A DNA stretch of 64,000 nucleotides from Sporosarcina aquimarina (GCF_019748715.1 NZ_JACLBZ010000029.1:61362-125361); one strand, 5' to 3'; shown: positions 26,843-36,063, counted from the first letter of the stretch. A program made the numbers and translations. The notes: generated by a model not told the origin, from the letters alone.

Positions 26843-26854
26843 ATAATTAACCTC

Positions 26855-26883
26855 AGTATAGTAGGTGCTTGTTGTGTTGTCAA
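26855..26883 (-). promoter_or_regulatory. Strong sigma-A promoter of the ABC-F gene
   Basis: Minus strand: TTGACA (26883-26878), 17-base spacer, TATACT (26860-26855). This predicts a leader of about 210 bases before the ABC-F start. Confidence 0.88.
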
Positions 26884-26894
26884 ATGGATAAACT

Positions 26895-26930
26895 AAGGCT
26901 TGCAGCACACACATCTAAGCAGCAAGCCTT
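26895..26930. repeat. Inverted repeat upstream of a small gene
   Basis: AAGGCTTGC (26895-26903) pairs with GCAAGCCTT (26922-26930), followed by GGTTTTC on the plus strand. It stands between the ABC-F promoter and the plus-strand gene at 26986 and may insulate them. Confidence 0.5.
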
Positions 26931-26985
26931 GGTTTTCAGTTTATTGAAAATTGTGATAGAGTGTTGAGTAAAGGAGTGAACGCAA

Positions 26986-27213
26986 ATGAGCAGGTGTACA
27001 ATCGACCATTCTCAAAATGATGTCTTGCAAAAGCTGAAAGAACAACACATGTTTTTGCCGAAAGATTTATTCAAGCGTAGTGAGATTTTTTTAAGCAAGC
27101 CATTGGATCAAGGGACGTTGAATGAGGTATTTCATCTACTGAAAAAATATGATTTGGCAACAGGAGAAGAAAGAATGGAGCGTAATAAAAACTTGGAAAA
27201 ACTGTATAGCTAA
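26986..27213 (+). CDS. Small hypothetical protein, 75 residues
   Basis: 75 residues, hydrophilic, no signal or membrane segment, predicted mostly helical (NDVLQKLKEQHMF; TLNEVFHLLKKYDLATGEER). AAAGGAGTGAACGCAA gives a good ribosome site before ATG. It reads like the short group-specific proteins of Planococcaceae, but I recognise no domain. It is convergent with a minus-strand small gene 15 bases downstream. Confidence 0.7.
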   Translation: MSRCTIDHSQNDVLQKLKEQHMFLPKDLFKRSEIFLSKPLDQGTLNEVFHLLKKYDLATGEERMERNKNLEKLYS

Positions 27214-27228
27214 GTGGATGTTTCTATA

Positions 27229-27387
27229 TTAACTTGCATCGCCTTGCAAAAGAGAGATCGCTGTTTTGAGCAGCTGAATATCTTTTAGGATAAAAGATTT
27301 TACATCGGCGGGTGCAGTTTGGTATTCATCGGTCAAAAGTTGCAGCTCTCTGTTGAAGATAAAACTTTCTTGACAATTAGTCATCAT
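27229..27387 (-). CDS. Small hypothetical protein, 52 residues
   Basis: ATG at 27387 (with a second ATG directly after) follows ATAAGGAGGGTTGCA, a nearly perfect ribosome site, and the frame runs 52 codons to TAA at 27229. The protein is soluble and helical with motif FILKDIQLLKTAISLLQGDA. It begins 72 bases after the patatin stop on the same strand and could be co-transcribed. No family recognised. Confidence 0.65.
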   Translation of the reverse strand: MMTNCQESFIFNRELQLLTDEYQTAPADVKSFILKDIQLLKTAISLLQGDAS

Positions 27388-27459
27388 TGCAACCCTCCTT
27401 ATAAGTCATTTTACCCGCCAAATCTATGAGTTAAACAGAGATAAGAGCAAATATTTCAT

Positions 27460-28368
27460 TTAGATGACATTTTGTTTTCTGACGACCTGTAAACGTGTTG
27501 GAGACCAAGTGCGTAAAAATTGCTTGGTTCGGTTTCGTCCAATATTGAGCAATTCCTCCATTTGTTCTTCGGTCAGATCAAATTGCGTTGCACTGTAATC
27601 ATCCACGGGAATAAAGACGATGTTTTTTTCGTGTTCTCGAGAAATATATTTTTCATCATGCGCATTTTTCATCGTGGAAAACAATGCTTCGAATAATTGC
27701 AATGCATTGTGAATGGGACGACCGGATGTTTCCTCTTGGCGGCGGCTTAATTTCAATCCAATCAATGGATGGCGTGTATCGTCATCAAAAATCCACATTG
27801 GAAAATTACTCAGCACGCCACCGTCTACAACTACTGCTCCCTTTGGTGCATCCAGACGGACGGGTTCAAAGAAATAGGGAATTCCGCAACTCATACGCAA
27901 TGCTTTCGCAATAGAAAATTTATCGGGATCATAGCCATATTGCTCTAAGTCATCAGGCAACAGCATCATTTTTCCGTTCGTTAAATCAGATGCCACCAGT
28001 TTCAACGAGCCTTTCGGCAGATCGCCAAATGCATAGCAACCTTTTCTTGCGAGCTTGTCAAAAAACCAATCCTCTAGTGCTTTTCCTTGATAAAGACCCA
28101 TTCTCCAATAAAGCGAAACCCATTTCATGAAAGGAAATGGCAGCAAGGTTTTTCGTGGATCAAGCAATGATTGAAAATCTTCTTCCGCTAACATTTTCTC
28201 TATCTCATTTGCTGTATATCCTGCAGCCAAAAAGCTTGCTAAAATTGCCCCAGCACTCGTTCCCGCCAAGTTTCTAAAACGATAGCCTTGTTTCTCCAAT
28301 TCTTGAACGGCACCTACTAATGCAAATCCTTTCAATCCGCCTCCTGAAAAAACTCCATCAATTCGCAT
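27460..28368 (-). CDS. Patatin-like phospholipase
   Basis: 302 residues. Oxyanion motif SGGGLKGFA at residues 8-16, nucleophile Ser38 in GTSAG (36-40), and the Asp of the dyad in VVVDGGVLSNFP (about residue 197). This is the Ser-Asp catalytic dyad of patatin lipid acyl hydrolases, which cut acyl groups from phospholipids. No signal peptide, so it is cytosolic. It has no close operon partner upstream. The start codon lies at 28368, with AGTAGGGACGAC upstream (a weak site). Confidence 0.87.
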   Translation of the reverse strand: MRIDGVFSGGGLKGFALVGAVQELEKQGYRFRNLAGTSAGAILASFLAAGYTANEIEKMLAEEDFQSLLDPRKTLLPFPFMKWVSLYWRMGLYQGKALEDWFFDKLARKGCYAFGDLPKGSLKLVASDLTNGKMMLLPDDLEQYGYDPDKFSIAKALRMSCGIPYFFEPVRLDAPKGAVVVDGGVLSNFPMWIFDDDTRHPLIGLKLSRRQEETSGRPIHNALQLFEALFSTMKNAHDEKYISREHEKNIVFIPVDDYSATQFDLTEEQMEELLNIGRNRTKQFLRTWSPTRLQVVRKQNVI

Positions 28369-28551
28369 GTCGTCCCTACTTTCATTTGTAGTCTTCTTCT
28401 ACTGTAGAGTCCAGACAACAGAAATAGAACCTGTTAACGGTCTATGTGTATAAAAATATGCATGAAAAATCTCTTTTAGTGAACTATAAGAAGGAATCTT
28501 TACAGTTCTGTATTGAATTCGATTATGGATTTACTGAAGGAGGTGTTAGGT

Positions 28552-28887
28552 ATGAGTATGGTTATGCGGGTTGCATTGGCATTGGTCATTATCGGAGCTC
28601 TTAACTGGGGATTAATAGGGTTTTTCGGTTTTGATTTAGTGGCAACTATATTTGGGGGGCAAAACACAATACTTGCAAAGATTATCTATGCAATTGTAGG
28701 GCTTAGTGGATTGGCAGCGATCGCTCTTTTATTCAAGCCGGATGAAGAGATAGAAGGTGAATACAGTGAAAACCGTGAAGCATTTAGAAATGTGAACTAT
28801 AACGCTGAATTCGGTGATGAACCAGACTTTACGGCAATGAGAAGAGACAATGAAAGAGACATAACAATTGAGGATGAGGATAAATAG
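28552..28887 (+). CDS. DUF378 membrane protein with acidic tail
   Basis: 111 residues from the ATG at 28552, which has GAAGGAGGTG seven bases before it; an in-frame ATG at 28513 is less likely. Two membrane helices (VALALVIIGALNWGLIGFFG and IYAIVGLSGLAAIALLF) form the DUF378 core, whose LNWGLIG motif is diagnostic. The last 50 residues are an unusual acidic, arginine-containing tail (RDNERDITIEDEDK), longer than in most DUF378 proteins. Function unknown. Confidence 0.82.
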   Translation: MSMVMRVALALVIIGALNWGLIGFFGFDLVATIFGGQNTILAKIIYAIVGLSGLAAIALLFKPDEEIEGEYSENREAFRNVNYNAEFGDEPDFTAMRRDNERDITIEDEDK

Positions 28888-28966
28888 TGAATGATTGATG
28901 GAAGACCGGTAAGAAATCGAGCAAATAAATATTAAAGAATTCGAATAGAATAACACAAGATGTCAG

Positions 28967-29003
28967 AAATCCTCTCTACTTAATGTGGAGGGGATTATTT
29001 TTA
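28967..29003 (+). terminator. Terminator after the DUF378 gene
   Basis: AATCCTCTC pairs with GAGGGGATT (one G-U), followed by ATTTTTATT. Confidence 0.7.
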
Positions 29004-29046
29004 TTCGATACTAGGTTTAAAATTATTAAAAATGTTTTAAAGAAAC

Positions 29047-29073
29047 TAAACTTACGGATACTTTAGACGATAA
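29047..29073 (+). promoter_or_regulatory. Sigma-D (motility) promoter of the chemoreceptor gene
   Basis: TAAA, 15-base spacer, GACGATAA: seven of eight match the GCCGATAA -10 consensus and the spacing is exact. It lies 42 bases before the receptor start. Confidence 0.82.
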
Positions 29074-29114
29074 ACTAGTGGGGAAGTACTATATACAGAC
29101 AGGGAGAATGGATT

Positions 29115-31109
29115 ATGAAAAGGTCGATAAAGACGAAAATCATCAGCAGTTCAATTGTTTTGTTTTTCTTAGGGGCTGCAATTATGACAGCGTTCAGCAG
29201 TAATGCAGTACAAAAAAATTCTTTTGAGAACAATGTCGAGGCAAGCGAAGCAATTGTTCATGAACTAAGTCGTTCGACAGGAAAGTACATAGAGCAATTT
29301 GAAAAGGGCCTAAGCCAATTAGCAAGTTCTTCGGATTTTAGAGATTATAAAAGTGCGACAGGCGAATCGGAAGTGGATGTGCAGCAACCACTCAATCAAA
29401 TTCTACTAGACTTTTTAGAAGTTCATGACAAAACCACATTCATTTATTATGCGACACCTGACAAGAATATGCTTCACGTTCCGTTCGTTGAAATGGAAGA
29501 GGGCTTTGATCCCACTAGCAGGGGCTGGTATAAAGGGGCAGCAGAAAATCCTGATTCAGTATTTTGGACAGATCCATACATAGACGCGGGAACGAATGAA
29601 TTGGCCATCACTGGAGCAAAAGCAGTCGAGTTAGATGGTCAAATTGCGGGAGTAATCGGTATAACATTGGATCTGTCTACCTTTACTTCAGAGTTAGAGG
29701 AAACAGAGCTGGGCTTTCATGGCTATCCTATTATGCTAGACAAAACCGGTACAGCCATTTCACATCCCACTCTTCAAGGTGAAAGTCTTATGGAGCATCC
29801 ATATATTGCTGAAATGTATGCAAAAAATAAAGAGTCGGACGTTATCCACTACGAGGTGGAAGGTAACGATCATGTGATGGTCTATTCCACACTCCCTGAT
29901 TTAGGCTGGAAAATCAGTGCAGTCTATGATAAGAAGGAAATTAACCTGATGGCCAATAAGCTAAGAACATCCATGATTAGTATCACACTTATCACATTGG
30001 TCATTTTAGCCGCTTTCCTATATGCCTTAATGTCAAAAACCTTAAAGCCGGTAGATACACTGAAAGATCTCATGGCATCTGTCGCGCAAGGTGATTTAAC
30101 TGTCCGTTCCAACAATCAATCGAAGGATGAATTTGGTGAACTAGGGAATTCATTCAACACAATGATAGGGCATATGGATACGATCATTACAGTTGTCAAT
30201 CAATCCGCGGCAGACGTACGAATGAATTCAGAGAGTATGAGCGCGGTAGCAGAAGAAACGAGTGCTTCCAGTTCAGAAGTGGCACATGCAGTTAATGAAA
30301 TTGCAAAAGGGGCGGCAAAGTCTGCAGAGGATTCGGAAGACGTTACGGTACAGGCAGACTCACTTGGCGAACAAATCAATGAAATTGCAAGCCGTTCTCG
30401 CCGAATGACGGAAATGGCGCAGCAAGCAGGTGTGATGAACACAAATGGGTCTGAACAGATGAAACAGATGCAAGGTTCATTTGCCGATTGGGAAAATGAT
30501 TTAAAATCCATGTTCAGTGTGATTGGGAACTTAGGGAATAAGGTGAAAGCGATCGGCAGTGTTATGGAGACGATTACCGATATTTCTTCTCAGACCAATC
30601 TGTTGGCGTTAAATGCGAGTATTGAAGCTGCCCGTGCAGGGGAGCATGGAAAAGGTTTCGCTGTTGTGGCTGAAGAGGTGCGCAAATTAGCAGAGCAATC
30701 TGCACGCTCTACGGACGAAGTGAAAGTCACAGTTTTAGAACTACAAGAAGAGTCGCGAATGGTCACGACTCAAATGCAAGAAACTATGGATAATTTTCAT
30801 CGTCAAAGCAGTGTTGTGGAAGAGACCGAAACAACATTTAAAGATATTTCACACTTGATGAGCGATATGCAAGAGTCCATTGATGATATTTATAGCCAAG
30901 TACAAAGCGTGACAACGTATAAAGAGCAAGTGGCTCAGACCATCCAAATGATGGCGGCGACTTCACAGGAAACGGCAGCAGCGTGCGAAGAAGTGAGTGC
31001 ATCGACAGAAGAGCAGCTACGGGCTACTCAATCCGTCACGGACTCCGCGGTAAAATTAACAGAACTCAGTGAAGAGCTCAGTAAAGTAGTACAACAATTT
31101 AAGATCTAA
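29115..31109 (+). CDS. Methyl-accepting chemotaxis protein (dCache_1)
   Basis: 664 residues. Membrane helix 1 at about 10-28, an extracellular double-Cache domain at about 35-275 ([39 protein letters not shown]), membrane helix 2 at about 282-304, HAMP at 305-358, and the signalling domain at 380-664 with its hairpin tip [20 protein letters not shown]. Cache domains bind small ligands such as amino acids or carboxylates; the ligand here is unknown. The gene is single, with a GAGAATGG ribosome site, and the sigma-D promoter ties it to the flagellar regulon. Confidence 0.95.
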   Translation: MKRSIKTKIISSSIVLFFLGAAIMTAFSSNAVQKNSFENNVEASEAIVHELSRSTGKYIEQFEKGLSQLASSSDFRDYKSATGESEVDVQQPLNQILLDFLEVHDKTTFIYYATPDKNMLHVPFVEMEEGFDPTSRGWYKGAAENPDSVFWTDPYIDAGTNELAITGAKAVELDGQIAGVIGITLDLSTFTSELEETELGFHGYPIMLDKTGTAISHPTLQGESLMEHPYIAEMYAKNKESDVIHYEVEGNDHVMVYSTLPDLGWKISAVYDKKEINLMANKLRTSMISITLITLVILAAFLYALMSKTLKPVDTLKDLMASVAQGDLTVRSNNQSKDEFGELGNSFNTMIGHMDTIITVVNQSAADVRMNSESMSAVAEETSASSSEVAHAVNEIAKGAAKSAEDSEDVTVQADSLGEQINEIASRSRRMTEMAQQAGVMNTNGSEQMKQMQGSFADWENDLKSMFSVIGNLGNKVKAIGSVMETITDISSQTNLLALNASIEAARAGEHGKGFAVVAEEVRKLAEQSARSTDEVKVTVLELQEESRMVTTQMQETMDNFHRQSSVVEETETTFKDISHLMSDMQESIDDIYSQVQSVTTYKEQVAQTIQMMAATSQETAAACEEVSASTEEQLRATQSVTDSAVKLTELSEELSKVVQQFKI

Positions 31110-31165
31110 TCTTTTAGTAATTTATAAAAATACAACATGTTAAAAATAGTAGAAAACTAAATTAG

Positions 31166-31212
31166 TGGCTATCCCAAAAAGATGAAACAACTTTTTGGGA
31201 TAGCCTTTTTAT
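31166..31212. terminator. Bidirectional terminator
   Basis: GGCTATCCCAAAAAG faces CTTTTTGGGATAGCC, then TTTTT. It serves the chemoreceptor gene (+) and the YlmD-like gene (-). Confidence 0.9.
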
Positions 31213-31970
31213 TTTGTTCTCCGGATAAAGCTCAAATGTCGGCCCGCTTGTTTATCTTCACGATAAGAAAAGCCGTCCGTACTTTGAAACGTACACATGC
31301 GGTCAATCGAAATATTGCCAGGAGGAATACCGGCCAATTCGCATTGCTTTTTCACCGTTAGCTGGTTGTCGATATGAAATTTATTTGTCACTTCATTGTA
31401 TTCAATCCATTCGTCTGCATAGCCAAGATCGTGGAATTTTGTATAGACGTCTTCATCGACTTCAAACTTCCTCTGACTAAGCGCCGCGCCCATTTGTACA
31501 TGCACATGATTGAGGTTGCACTGTTCCGTTTGCTGCAAGTGCTGGAATAGTTTCAGCGTGATTTCCTTCACGGTCCCTTGCCAACCCGAATGAATGACAC
31601 CGATCAGTGGATTGTCTTCGCTATAAAAAATCACAGGAACACAATCTGCGGTCAAGCTGCATAATACAATGTTCGGTTCAAATGTATACAGCGCATCTGT
31701 GTCCGCTATGGCGGTATCTTGACGTAGCGCACCTTTACCCCGATCGTTTTCAGTCACATGATGAAAGTTTGCGCTGTGTGTTTGATTGGCAAAAACGAAA
31801 TTTGCAGGACTGGACTGTAGAAAGCTGGCTAATCGCTCTCGGTTGTAGAGCACACTTTTAGCAGATTTGCATGCATGAAGTGCCATGTTGTTGCTTTCCG
31901 GACTTTCGAAATCTTTCATTGTCATGCCTGCTTGGTGTTTTTCATTCTGGATATATATTTTTGATTTCAT
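31209..31970 (-). CDS. YlmD/YfiH-family protein (purine nucleoside phosphorylase-type, laccase domain)
   Basis: 253 residues from the ATG at 31970, with GGAGGGATCTTC upstream. The conserved motif NQTHSANFHHV and the zinc-binding region LTADCVPVIFYSE with HSGWQGTVKEI are those of the PF02578 family. Early members were called multicopper polyphenol oxidases, but characterised ones act as zinc-dependent purine nucleoside phosphorylases/adenosine deaminases. The gene follows the racemase gene by 39 bases, in the same direction, so it may be the last gene of that operon. It is not part of a ylm division cluster here. Confidence 0.85.
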   Translation of the reverse strand: MKSKIYIQNEKHQAGMTMKDFESPESNNMALHACKSAKSVLYNRERLASFLQSSPANFVFANQTHSANFHHVTENDRGKGALRQDTAIADTDALYTFEPNIVLCSLTADCVPVIFYSEDNPLIGVIHSGWQGTVKEITLKLFQHLQQTEQCNLNHVHVQMGAALSQRKFEVDEDVYTKFHDLGYADEWIEYNEVTNKFHIDNQLTVKKQCELAGIPPGNISIDRMCTFQSTDGFSYREDKQAGRHLSFIRRTK

Positions 31971-32009
31971 GAAGATCCCTCCAGCCTTACTATATGCCAA
32001 TTTCGTTCC

Positions 32010-33125
32010 TTAACCCCTGTGAAATACCCGGCTATGCACCATGCACTCTTCTACCTTGTCCCAGTTTAAATCAAATCCAATTCCTGGAGTTGTAGGCACA
32101 TCAATGAGTCCGTCATTCATGGTGACTTCCGGTAAGATAATATCTTCATCCCAATAATGAGCGGAAGGAGCGGTGTCACCCGGCAGTGTGAAGCCTGGTA
32201 AGCTTGTGATCGCGATATTGTGAGCGCGTCCGACACCTGCTTCGAGCATACCACCGCACCAAAGCGGAATATTATGCTGTACACATAAGTCATGGATTTT
32301 CTTCGATTCCGTTAATCCACCCACACGTCCAATTTTTAAGTTGATGATCTTCGTACTACCGAGTTCAATCGATTTTCGTACGTCTTCCGCGGAATGAATG
32401 CTTTCATCCAGACAGATCGGTGTTTCGATATTGGCCTGCAATTGTGCATGGTCCACAATGTCGCCGTGTGCAAGGGGCTGTTCGATCATTGTCAGACCAA
32501 ACTCATCAAATTTTCGCAAATGCTCAATATCCGCCAACGTATATGCACAGTTTGCGTCCGCCATTAGCTGGATATCAGGAAATTCTCCGCGAATCGCCTG
32601 CAGAATATCCAAGTCTCTTTCCGGCATCACTTTGACTTTGATACGTTTGAAGCCTCTCTCCAAATAGCCTTCTACTTTCTTCAACAATTTTGCTTCCGTT
32701 TCTTGGATTCCTACACTGACACCTACTTCGATTTGCTTTTTCGTGCCACCTAAAGCGGTAGCTAGCGACATATTCTGTTTTTTTGCATATAAGTCCCAAA
32801 CAGCACCTTCAATTGCCGCCTTCGCGTTATAGTTCCCTCTGAAGTGATCAAACATCTTCGTAACATCGTCAGGATGCTGAATATCTGACTTCAAAAGTAA
32901 CGGAATCAAATAATCACTCAGCATATGCCAATTCGTTTGGACCGTTTCTTCATGAAACAGCGGGGAAATCGAAGCAACTGATTCACCGAAGCCGGATTGC
33001 CCATCTGCTGATTTCACTTCCACCAAAATAAAGTCTTTGTCCTGCTCCACTCCGACACTCGTCTTGAATGGGTGAAGCAATTTCATTTTCATATACCGCA
33101 AAACAACTGTTTTAATTTCCATCAT
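32010..33125 (-). CDS. N-succinylamino acid racemase / o-succinylbenzoate synthase-like enolase
   Basis: 371 residues of the muconate-lactonizing/enolase superfamily. Catalytic lysine pair in FKRIKVKVMPERD (about 160-172), metal ligands in MADANC, MIEQPL and LDESIH, and the second catalytic lysine in INLKIGRVGG. Type MenC/NSAR enzymes either dehydrate to o-succinylbenzoate in menaquinone synthesis or racemise N-succinylamino acids. Overlap with a GNAT and M20 operon points to racemisation; no men gene is visible. It overlaps the GNAT stop by 14 bases; the ATG at 33122 is an equal alternative. GAGG is six bases upstream. Confidence 0.85.
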   Translation of the reverse strand: MMEIKTVVLRYMKMKLLHPFKTSVGVEQDKDFILVEVKSADGQSGFGESVASISPLFHEETVQTNWHMLSDYLIPLLLKSDIQHPDDVTKMFDHFRGNYNAKAAIEGAVWDLYAKKQNMSLATALGGTKKQIEVGVSVGIQETEAKLLKKVEGYLERGFKRIKVKVMPERDLDILQAIRGEFPDIQLMADANCAYTLADIEHLRKFDEFGLTMIEQPLAHGDIVDHAQLQANIETPICLDESIHSAEDVRKSIELGSTKIINLKIGRVGGLTESKKIHDLCVQHNIPLWCGGMLEAGVGRAHNIAITSLPGFTLPGDTAPSAHYWDEDIILPEVTMNDGLIDVPTTPGIGFDLNWDKVEECMVHSRVFHRG

Positions 33126-33930
33126 AATTTCCTCTTTTCTCTAAAATATAGACGTAGCCTTCATTGTTTTCGGGATGTTTAAGCAGATCGGTCACGATCC
33201 AGCCATTGCTCAAGCAACCTTTAAAGATTTCTCTCGTTTTTTCTCGCCAGATAATTGCTGCTGTCAAATCATGTTGTTTGAGTTCTTGGAAGTTTGCAGG
33301 CACTGGAACGATTAATTTCTGATGGTCGGTTTGCCAATTCATATGCTCTGCATGCAAGAAACCATTATCCACACTCGTTTCAACTAGTGAATGTACTTTG
33401 TCTAAATCGATAGGCGCAGAATCGGTGGGCTGTTCCCGAATATTCCACTCCACTGTAAAACGATCGGTCGGTATTCCATTGTTCATTCCATCTTCCATTT
33501 CTCCGTACGCATTTTCTGTATAATCCACTACTACGGCACGCAGTTTATGTAGATTCAGATTGGCATTGACTGTTTCAAGTGGATCGTATGTCCAAACGAT
33601 ACGATCATACCCTTTTTCGAGTGCCACTTTCTTTTGAGCCACTTTCAATTGTTCACCAATACCCAGTCTGCGGTAATCGGGATGAATGCCTAGACTGTGT
33701 GAATAAAGATAGATACTTTTGCCATCGAAACCGGGGAAGCTATATTGAAAACCAATTAGTCGGTCTTCATCAAATGCTCCCAAAATCAGCCCGCCGTTCT
33801 TTACGGTAGCGATCGTATGGCTGGTTGGCACGGTGTCTTCCACACTCCAAACGATGGATTCAAGAGCATGAACTTTTTGTAGATCTTCAAGCGAATCGAT
33901 TGTTCGAATCGTCAGGGTTGGATTTTTCAC
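33112..33930 (-). CDS. GNAT-family acyltransferase, probable amino-acid N-succinyltransferase
   Basis: 272 residues. The N-terminal half is a GNAT fold: the acyl-CoA pyrophosphate loop is RRLGIGEQLK at about residues 86-95, after HSLGIHPDY. The C-terminal half (about 160-272) is an additional domain seen in the GNATs encoded beside NSAR. Together with the racemase and M20 deacylase it fits succinylation of D-amino acids. It overlaps the M20 stop by four bases (ATGA), so translation is coupled. Succinyl-CoA specificity is inferred from context. Confidence 0.78.
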   Translation of the reverse strand: MKNPTLTIRTIDSLEDLQKVHALESIVWSVEDTVPTSHTIATVKNGGLILGAFDEDRLIGFQYSFPGFDGKSIYLYSHSLGIHPDYRRLGIGEQLKVAQKKVALEKGYDRIVWTYDPLETVNANLNLHKLRAVVVDYTENAYGEMEDGMNNGIPTDRFTVEWNIREQPTDSAPIDLDKVHSLVETSVDNGFLHAEHMNWQTDHQKLIVPVPANFQELKQHDLTAAIIWREKTREIFKGCLSNGWIVTDLLKHPENNEGYVYILEKRGNYDGN

Positions 33931-35075
33931 AGGATATTCTCCTCCAATTCTTGGTCTGCCTTCATAACCAGCTCAATCAGTATTTTCGTTCCATAAACCA
34001 AAGCGTCCGTGTTAAATGTCATTTGCGGATGATGTAGTCCTGGCTTTAAATCGCAGCCTAATCCAATCATCGTAGCTGGAATATGAGGTGTTTTCCATGT
34101 GTAAAAATGAAAGTCTTCAGCTCCTTGTGAAATACAAGGGCCGGCAACGTTCTCGCGACCCAATACGGAACCAATTGCATGTTGTGCCATTCGAACGGCA
34201 ACTGAGTTTTCGGTAGCTGCCGGGGAGTAGCCTATTTGTTCGCAAGCAATGTTCGTCTCTGTCAGCTTTGCGGTGCTCTCGATAATATATTGTGCCTTTG
34301 CCAGCAAAGCAACCATCGTTTCATTCGCTTCTGCACGTACATCAAGCGTGAAGCGAGCACTTTCTGGGATGGAGTTACTCGTCTCTCCGCCATGCAGTTC
34401 CGTCATTTTAATAGAGTACTTTTTATTGCCTTGCAGACGAATTTGTTTTAATGCTTGAATCAATAAACTCGCCGCTTCAATTGGGTTATTACCTTCCTCT
34501 GGCCGTGCTGCATGAGCGGGTGTCCCCGTGATGACGCCAGTCAATGTTGCAGATGAACCGTGCAAGATGACAGGGGCCGATTTGCCATAAGGTACTTCCG
34601 TGTGTGGTCTTACATGGACACCGCCTAAAAACAAGACATTTTCTAAGACACCCTCCTTCATCATCTGCAATGCTCCTTCAGCTTTTTCTTCAGCAGGCTG
34701 GAAGATGAATCGAATAGTATGTTGTAAAGTGGCTTTGCTATTCTGCAGCGCAAGCGCAGCATATAATGCCATTGTGCTATGTCCATCATGGCCGCAAGAA
34801 TGATTGGCTTTTACAACGCCGTCCACTTCTTGAACCAACGCATCCATATCGGCACGAAGCGCGATAACGCTCTCTTTTTCACCGGGTATTTCTGCAATAA
34901 ATCCATAGTGATCTGGATAAGTTTTGATTTGCAAGCCGGCAGCTGAAAGTTTGTCCTGTAGATAGCGAGAAGTTTTCTTCTCTTCCCAGCTAGGCTCTGC
35001 CAGTGCATGCAACTCTTGATAGGTTTGTAGAAGTTGTTCTTTATGATCTGAAATGAATTGAATTGGGTTGTTCAT
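33927..35075 (-). CDS. M20 deacylase, probable N-succinyl-L-amino acid desuccinylase
   Basis: 382 residues from the ATG at 35075, chosen because GGAGG sits seven bases upstream; an upstream in-frame ATG at 35120 lacks one. Zinc motif HSCGHDGH and catalytic AEEKAEGALQM are present, and the C-terminal histidine lies in GLHHP. It is second in the operon RpiR, M20, GNAT, racemase. M20 enzymes remove acyl groups from L-amino acids, which completes the D-to-L route. Confidence 0.85.
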   Translation of the reverse strand: MNNPIQFISDHKEQLLQTYQELHALAEPSWEEKKTSRYLQDKLSAAGLQIKTYPDHYGFIAEIPGEKESVIALRADMDALVQEVDGVVKANHSCGHDGHSTMALYAALALQNSKATLQHTIRFIFQPAEEKAEGALQMMKEGVLENVLFLGGVHVRPHTEVPYGKSAPVILHGSSATLTGVITGTPAHAARPEEGNNPIEAASLLIQALKQIRLQGNKKYSIKMTELHGGETSNSIPESARFTLDVRAEANETMVALLAKAQYIIESTAKLTETNIACEQIGYSPAATENSVAVRMAQHAIGSVLGRENVAGPCISQGAEDFHFYTWKTPHIPATMIGLGCDLKPGLHHPQMTFNTDALVYGTKILIELVMKADQELEENIL

Positions 35076-35091
35076 TGAGTTATCCTCCATT

Positions 35092-35940
35092 CTATTCTGA
35101 AAATAATTGTTGTTCAGCATATAAATGCTCTAGCTGTTGTTGGCGTTTGGCAATGTGTTCGCAGTCACGTATTCGCATACCTGCAAGAAGCATATCCAAT
35201 AGACTGATGATCGAGGCAATGGAATGAGCATCTGTCACCTCATTTTCCGAACTCGTAAATGTCATATCCGCTAGTTGACCGATAGGGGATAGTGTTCGGT
35301 CTGTAATGCCGATTATCTTTGCTCCTTGCTCTTTCGCAATCGTTGCGGCTTGCACGGTATCTTGACGGTAGCGGGGAAATGAGAAAATTACAGCCGCTGA
35401 ATTTGTAGTCAAGTCACAAATGTCTTCCGTCATAAATCCAGTAGGACTGGATATTACAACATTGCCTCGCATTTGTTTCAGTGCGTAATATAACCAGTAG
35501 GCTGCAGCATATGAACTGCCGAAACCGCCAATATATATTCGATCTGAATGAATAAGCGTCTCTGCCATTGCCCAAACGTCATCCACTTTTATCTGCTCGG
35601 CCAGGTTCTGTAAAATGGCTTGCTCTCTTAGAATTACTTGACGAATGAGTTGATTGTCGTTTGTTTGTCCATCTTTTGAAGGCAATACTTCGGAAATGTC
35701 TTGTTTAGGTAAAAGCCAATCTTTTCGAAGGGCTTGTTGTAATTCAGAATAACCGCTAAATCCTAATGCATAAGCCAAGCGAATAACTGTCGTTTCACTG
35801 ACGCCCACTTGCTTTCCGATCTGGAAAGCAGTTAACAATGCAGCTTCTTGGGGTCGCTCTATATAGAAGGCAGCTACTTTCTGTTGACCGGGTGATAAAG
35901 AAGAGTAATGTACTTTTATTGTTTCCTGCAATGTTCTCAT
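35092..35940 (-). CDS. RpiR/MurR-family transcription regulator
   Basis: 282 residues: an N-terminal HTH (about 1-77; IGKQVGVSETTVIRLAYALG) and a SIS sugar-isomerase-like domain (about 120-250; IYIGGFGSSYAAAYWLYYA). RpiR proteins usually sense phosphosugars, but some family members near amino-acid genes sense other ligands. As first gene of the operon and divergent from the peptide-binding lipoprotein gene, it probably controls both sides. The stop lies 16 bases before the next start. No good palindrome was proven upstream. Confidence 0.85.
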   Translation of the reverse strand: MRTLQETIKVHYSSLSPGQQKVAAFYIERPQEAALLTAFQIGKQVGVSETTVIRLAYALGFSGYSELQQALRKDWLLPKQDISEVLPSKDGQTNDNQLIRQVILREQAILQNLAEQIKVDDVWAMAETLIHSDRIYIGGFGSSYAAAYWLYYALKQMRGNVVISSPTGFMTEDICDLTTNSAAVIFSFPRYRQDTVQAATIAKEQGAKIIGITDRTLSPIGQLADMTFTSSENEVTDAHSIASIISLLDMLLAGMRIRDCEHIAKRQQQLEHLYAEQQLFSE

Positions 35941-36034
35941 AAGTCACCTACAATCGCATGAAGTTTATCCTTCCTCTATTAAAACACATTGCATGTAAAA
36001 CTTCAAAAGTCTGTGAATAAAGTTTCTAAGTACA

Positions 36035-36063
36035 TTGACTTTTCAAACCAATTAACTGAGAAT
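36035..36063 (+). promoter_or_regulatory. Possible promoter of the peptide-binding lipoprotein gene
   Basis: TTGACT, 17-base spacer, GAGAAT. The -35 is good and the -10 weak. GAA-N6-TTC (36015-36026) just upstream could be an RpiR half-palindrome, but it is too simple to be convincing. Confidence 0.35.

Noticed and set aside
36015..36026. RpiR operator GAA-N6-TTC
   Set aside because: The element is too short and too AT-rich to separate from chance; kept only as a remark on the nearby promoter.
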